A stretch of 35,723 nt of DNA from Desulfobacteraceae bacterium (GTDB lineage: Bacteria; Desulfobacterota; Desulfobacteria; Desulfobacterales; JAABSP01): NCBI GenBank assembly GCA_011389855.1, contig JAABTM010000018.1, forward strand, positions 1 through 35,723, read 5' to 3'. Shown here piece by piece: positions 34,601-35,723 of the stretch; within the stretch, counting starts at the first letter, position 1, and the number at the start of each line of letters is the position of its first letter. Both the position numbers and the translations under genes were made by a program. The notes beneath the pieces were generated by a model, which was not told where the DNA came from, made no database searches, and was given only the letters and a program-made list of their open reading frames with translations.

Positions 34601-35723
34601 TCTGCTCATCAAAAACGGCATCGTCCTCACCATGGACGGCGGGGACCGGCGGTTCGACCGGGGCGCCGTGGCCGTCTCCGGCGACGCCATTGTCGCGGTC
34701 GGCCCCGAAGAGGACATGGCCTCAAACAGCGCCGTCCGGACCATCGACGCCCGGGGCGGCATTATCATGCCCGGCCTGGTCAACACCCACACCCACGCGG
34801 CCATGACCCTCTTCCGGGGCCTGGCCGACGACCTGCCGCTCATGGAATGGCTCCAGGACCACATTTTCCCGGCCGAAGCCCGGATGGACGCCGACAAGGT
34901 TTACGCCGGATCGACCCTGGCCTGCGCCGAGATGATCCTGTCGGGGACAACCCTCTTCTGCGACATGTACCTCTTCGAAGGGGCCGCGGCCCGGGCCGCC
35001 AAAGACGCCGGGATCCGGGCCGTTGTGGGCGAGGTGCTCTACGACTTCCCCTCCCCCCATTACGGGCCCATCGAAAAGGGATTCGAGTACACCGAAGCGC
35101 TAATCGAGAAATGGCGGGGCGATCCCCTGGTGACCATCGCCGTGGAGCCCCATTCTCCCTATCTCTGCGCGCCGGACCTCCTTAAACGGGCCGAAGCGAT
35201 CTCGCGAGCCCACGACATCCCCCTGGTCATCCACGTCGCTGAAACCCAGGGGGAAGTCGAGCAGATGAAGGCGCGGTACGGCAAGACCCCGGTGGCCCAC
35301 CTCGCGGACCTGGGGGTTCTCTCGCCCCGCCTCCTGGCCTGCCACTGCGTGGCCCTCACAACAGAAGACATGGCCCTCCTCCGGGACCACGAGGTCAAGG
35401 TGGCCCACAATCCCGAAAGCAACATGAAGCTGGCGTCGGGCATCGCGCCGATTCCCGAACTGCTCCGGATGGGCGTTTGCGTGGCCCTGGGCGCCGACGG
35501 GTGCGCCAGCAACAACAACCTCGACATGTTCGGCGAGATGGACGCCGCCGCCAAGCTCCACAAGGTCCACACCCTCGACCCCACGGTGCTGGACGCCGAC
35601 ACCGTGCTGCGCATGGCCACCATCGACGGGGCCCGGGCCCTGGGGCTGGGGGACATCACCGGCTCTTTGGAACCGGGCAAGCGGGCCGACATCATCGTCA
35701 TCGACACGGAGATCGGAAGAGCA
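34590..35723 (+). CDS. mtaD: 5-methylthioadenosine/S-adenosylhomocysteine deaminase, 3' end cut off
   Basis: An amidohydrolase that deaminates methylthioadenosine and S-adenosylhomocysteine, or related adenosine derivatives. It starts at a GTG (34590) inside the end of the PNP gene, with an ideal GGAGG six bases before it (34579-34583), and opens SIDLLIKNGIVLTMD. Metal and substrate motifs are NTHTHAAMTLFRGLADDLPL, EPHSPYLCAP, IHVAETQGEVEQ, ACHCVALT, HNPESNMKLASG and LGADGCASNNNLDMF. The frame is open to the last base. The final codons derive from apparent adapter sequence, so the protein is truncated in this assembly and the true C-terminus is unknown. The pair with PNP suggests salvage of SAM-derived nucleosides. 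Confidence 0.9.
   Translation, partial: MSIDLLIKNGIVLTMDGGDRRFDRGAVAVSGDAIVAVGPEEDMASNSAVRTIDARGGIIMPGLVNTHTHAAMTLFRGLADDLPLMEWLQDHIFPAEARMDADKVYAGSTLACAEMILSGTTLFCDMYLFEGAAARAAKDAGIRAVVGEVLYDFPSPHYGPIEKGFEYTEALIEKWRGDPLVTIAVEPHSPYLCAPDLLKRAEAISRAHDIPLVIHVAETQGEVEQMKARYGKTPVAHLADLGVLSPRLLACHCVALTTEDMALLRDHEVKVAHNPESNMKLASGIAPIPELLRMGVCVALGADGCASNNNLDMFGEMDAAAKLHKVHTLDPTVLDADTVLRMATIDGARALGLGDITGSLEPGKRADIIVIDTEIGRA
35710..35723 (+). other. Apparent Illumina adapter sequence at the window end
   Basis: The last 14 bases, AGATCGGAAGAGCA, match the first bases of the standard TruSeq adapter. They replace the expected continuation of the mtaD-like gene, so they are probably an untrimmed adapter and not genomic DNA. 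Confidence 0.85.

Overview
The window looks like one contig from a high-GC, anaerobic Desulfobacterota-type bacterium (former Deltaproteobacteria). This is inferred from gene content, not from a marker gene. The pointers are a TrpB2-type tryptophan synthase, a NuoE/NuoF plus RnfB/GltD redox operon rich in iron-sulfur clusters, a HAD/AIR-synthase fusion beside a Memo-family gene, many two-component sensors and toxin-antitoxin loci, and a probable selenoprotein. The last 14 bases match the start of the common Illumina adapter, so the right edge is very likely an assembly end and not natural sequence.

Layout. 1-1520 (+): 3' part of a dihydrolipoamide dehydrogenase and a small lipoprotein, closed by a hairpin terminator. 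1582-2208 (-): metallo-beta-lactamase-fold hydrolase. 2209-2494: non-coding, with two hairpin-forming inverted repeats. 2495-7128 (-): riboflavin operon ribE-ribBA-ribH-nusB followed by trpB2 and a Cys-rich small protein, behind a good promoter at 7197-7225. 7272-7846 (-): MazF/antitoxin pair with its own promoter. 8094-12495 (+): Memo (AmmeMemoRadiSam B) gene, HAD-AIR synthase fusion, then a tightly coupled AAA ATPase and TOPRIM-like gene that resembles a two-gene phage-defence cassette. 12503-12931 (-): exported rhodanese-like protein interrupted by one in-frame TGA, with a hairpin placed like a bacterial SECIS element. 13045-17631 (-): MFS transporter, an unusual prepilin/membrane/coiled-coil/zinc-ribbon protein and an M20 amidohydrolase.

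17624-19673 (-) is a zone of gene decay: a frameshifted small gene, a truncated GNAT acetyltransferase, an intact exported dienelactone hydrolase-like protein, and a YefM-type antitoxin whose RelE toxin is broken. 19788-23323 (-) is a large hybrid sensor kinase split by a frameshift at a G5 run. 23446-25283 (-) holds HigBA, an RseC-like membrane protein with a terminator, and an orphan antitoxin. 25332-30230 (-) is the four-gene NuoE / DRTGG / NuoF / RnfB-GltD operon. 30323-33618 (-) holds a receiver-histidine kinase and a hybrid histidine kinase. 33770-35723 (+) holds purine nucleoside phosphorylase and the start of an MTA/SAH deaminase, behind a consensus-like promoter.

How the genes work together. 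The rib genes make the FMN and FAD used by the flavoproteins encoded here. The NuoEF/RnfB-GltD set probably moves electrons between NAD(P)H and ferredoxin-like carriers, possibly by bifurcation. The PNP/deaminase pair salvages purine nucleosides and the thio-adenosine products of SAM use. The points most worth following up are the probable selenocysteine rhodanese, the prepilin fusion protein, the ATPase/TOPRIM-like pair and the redox operon.
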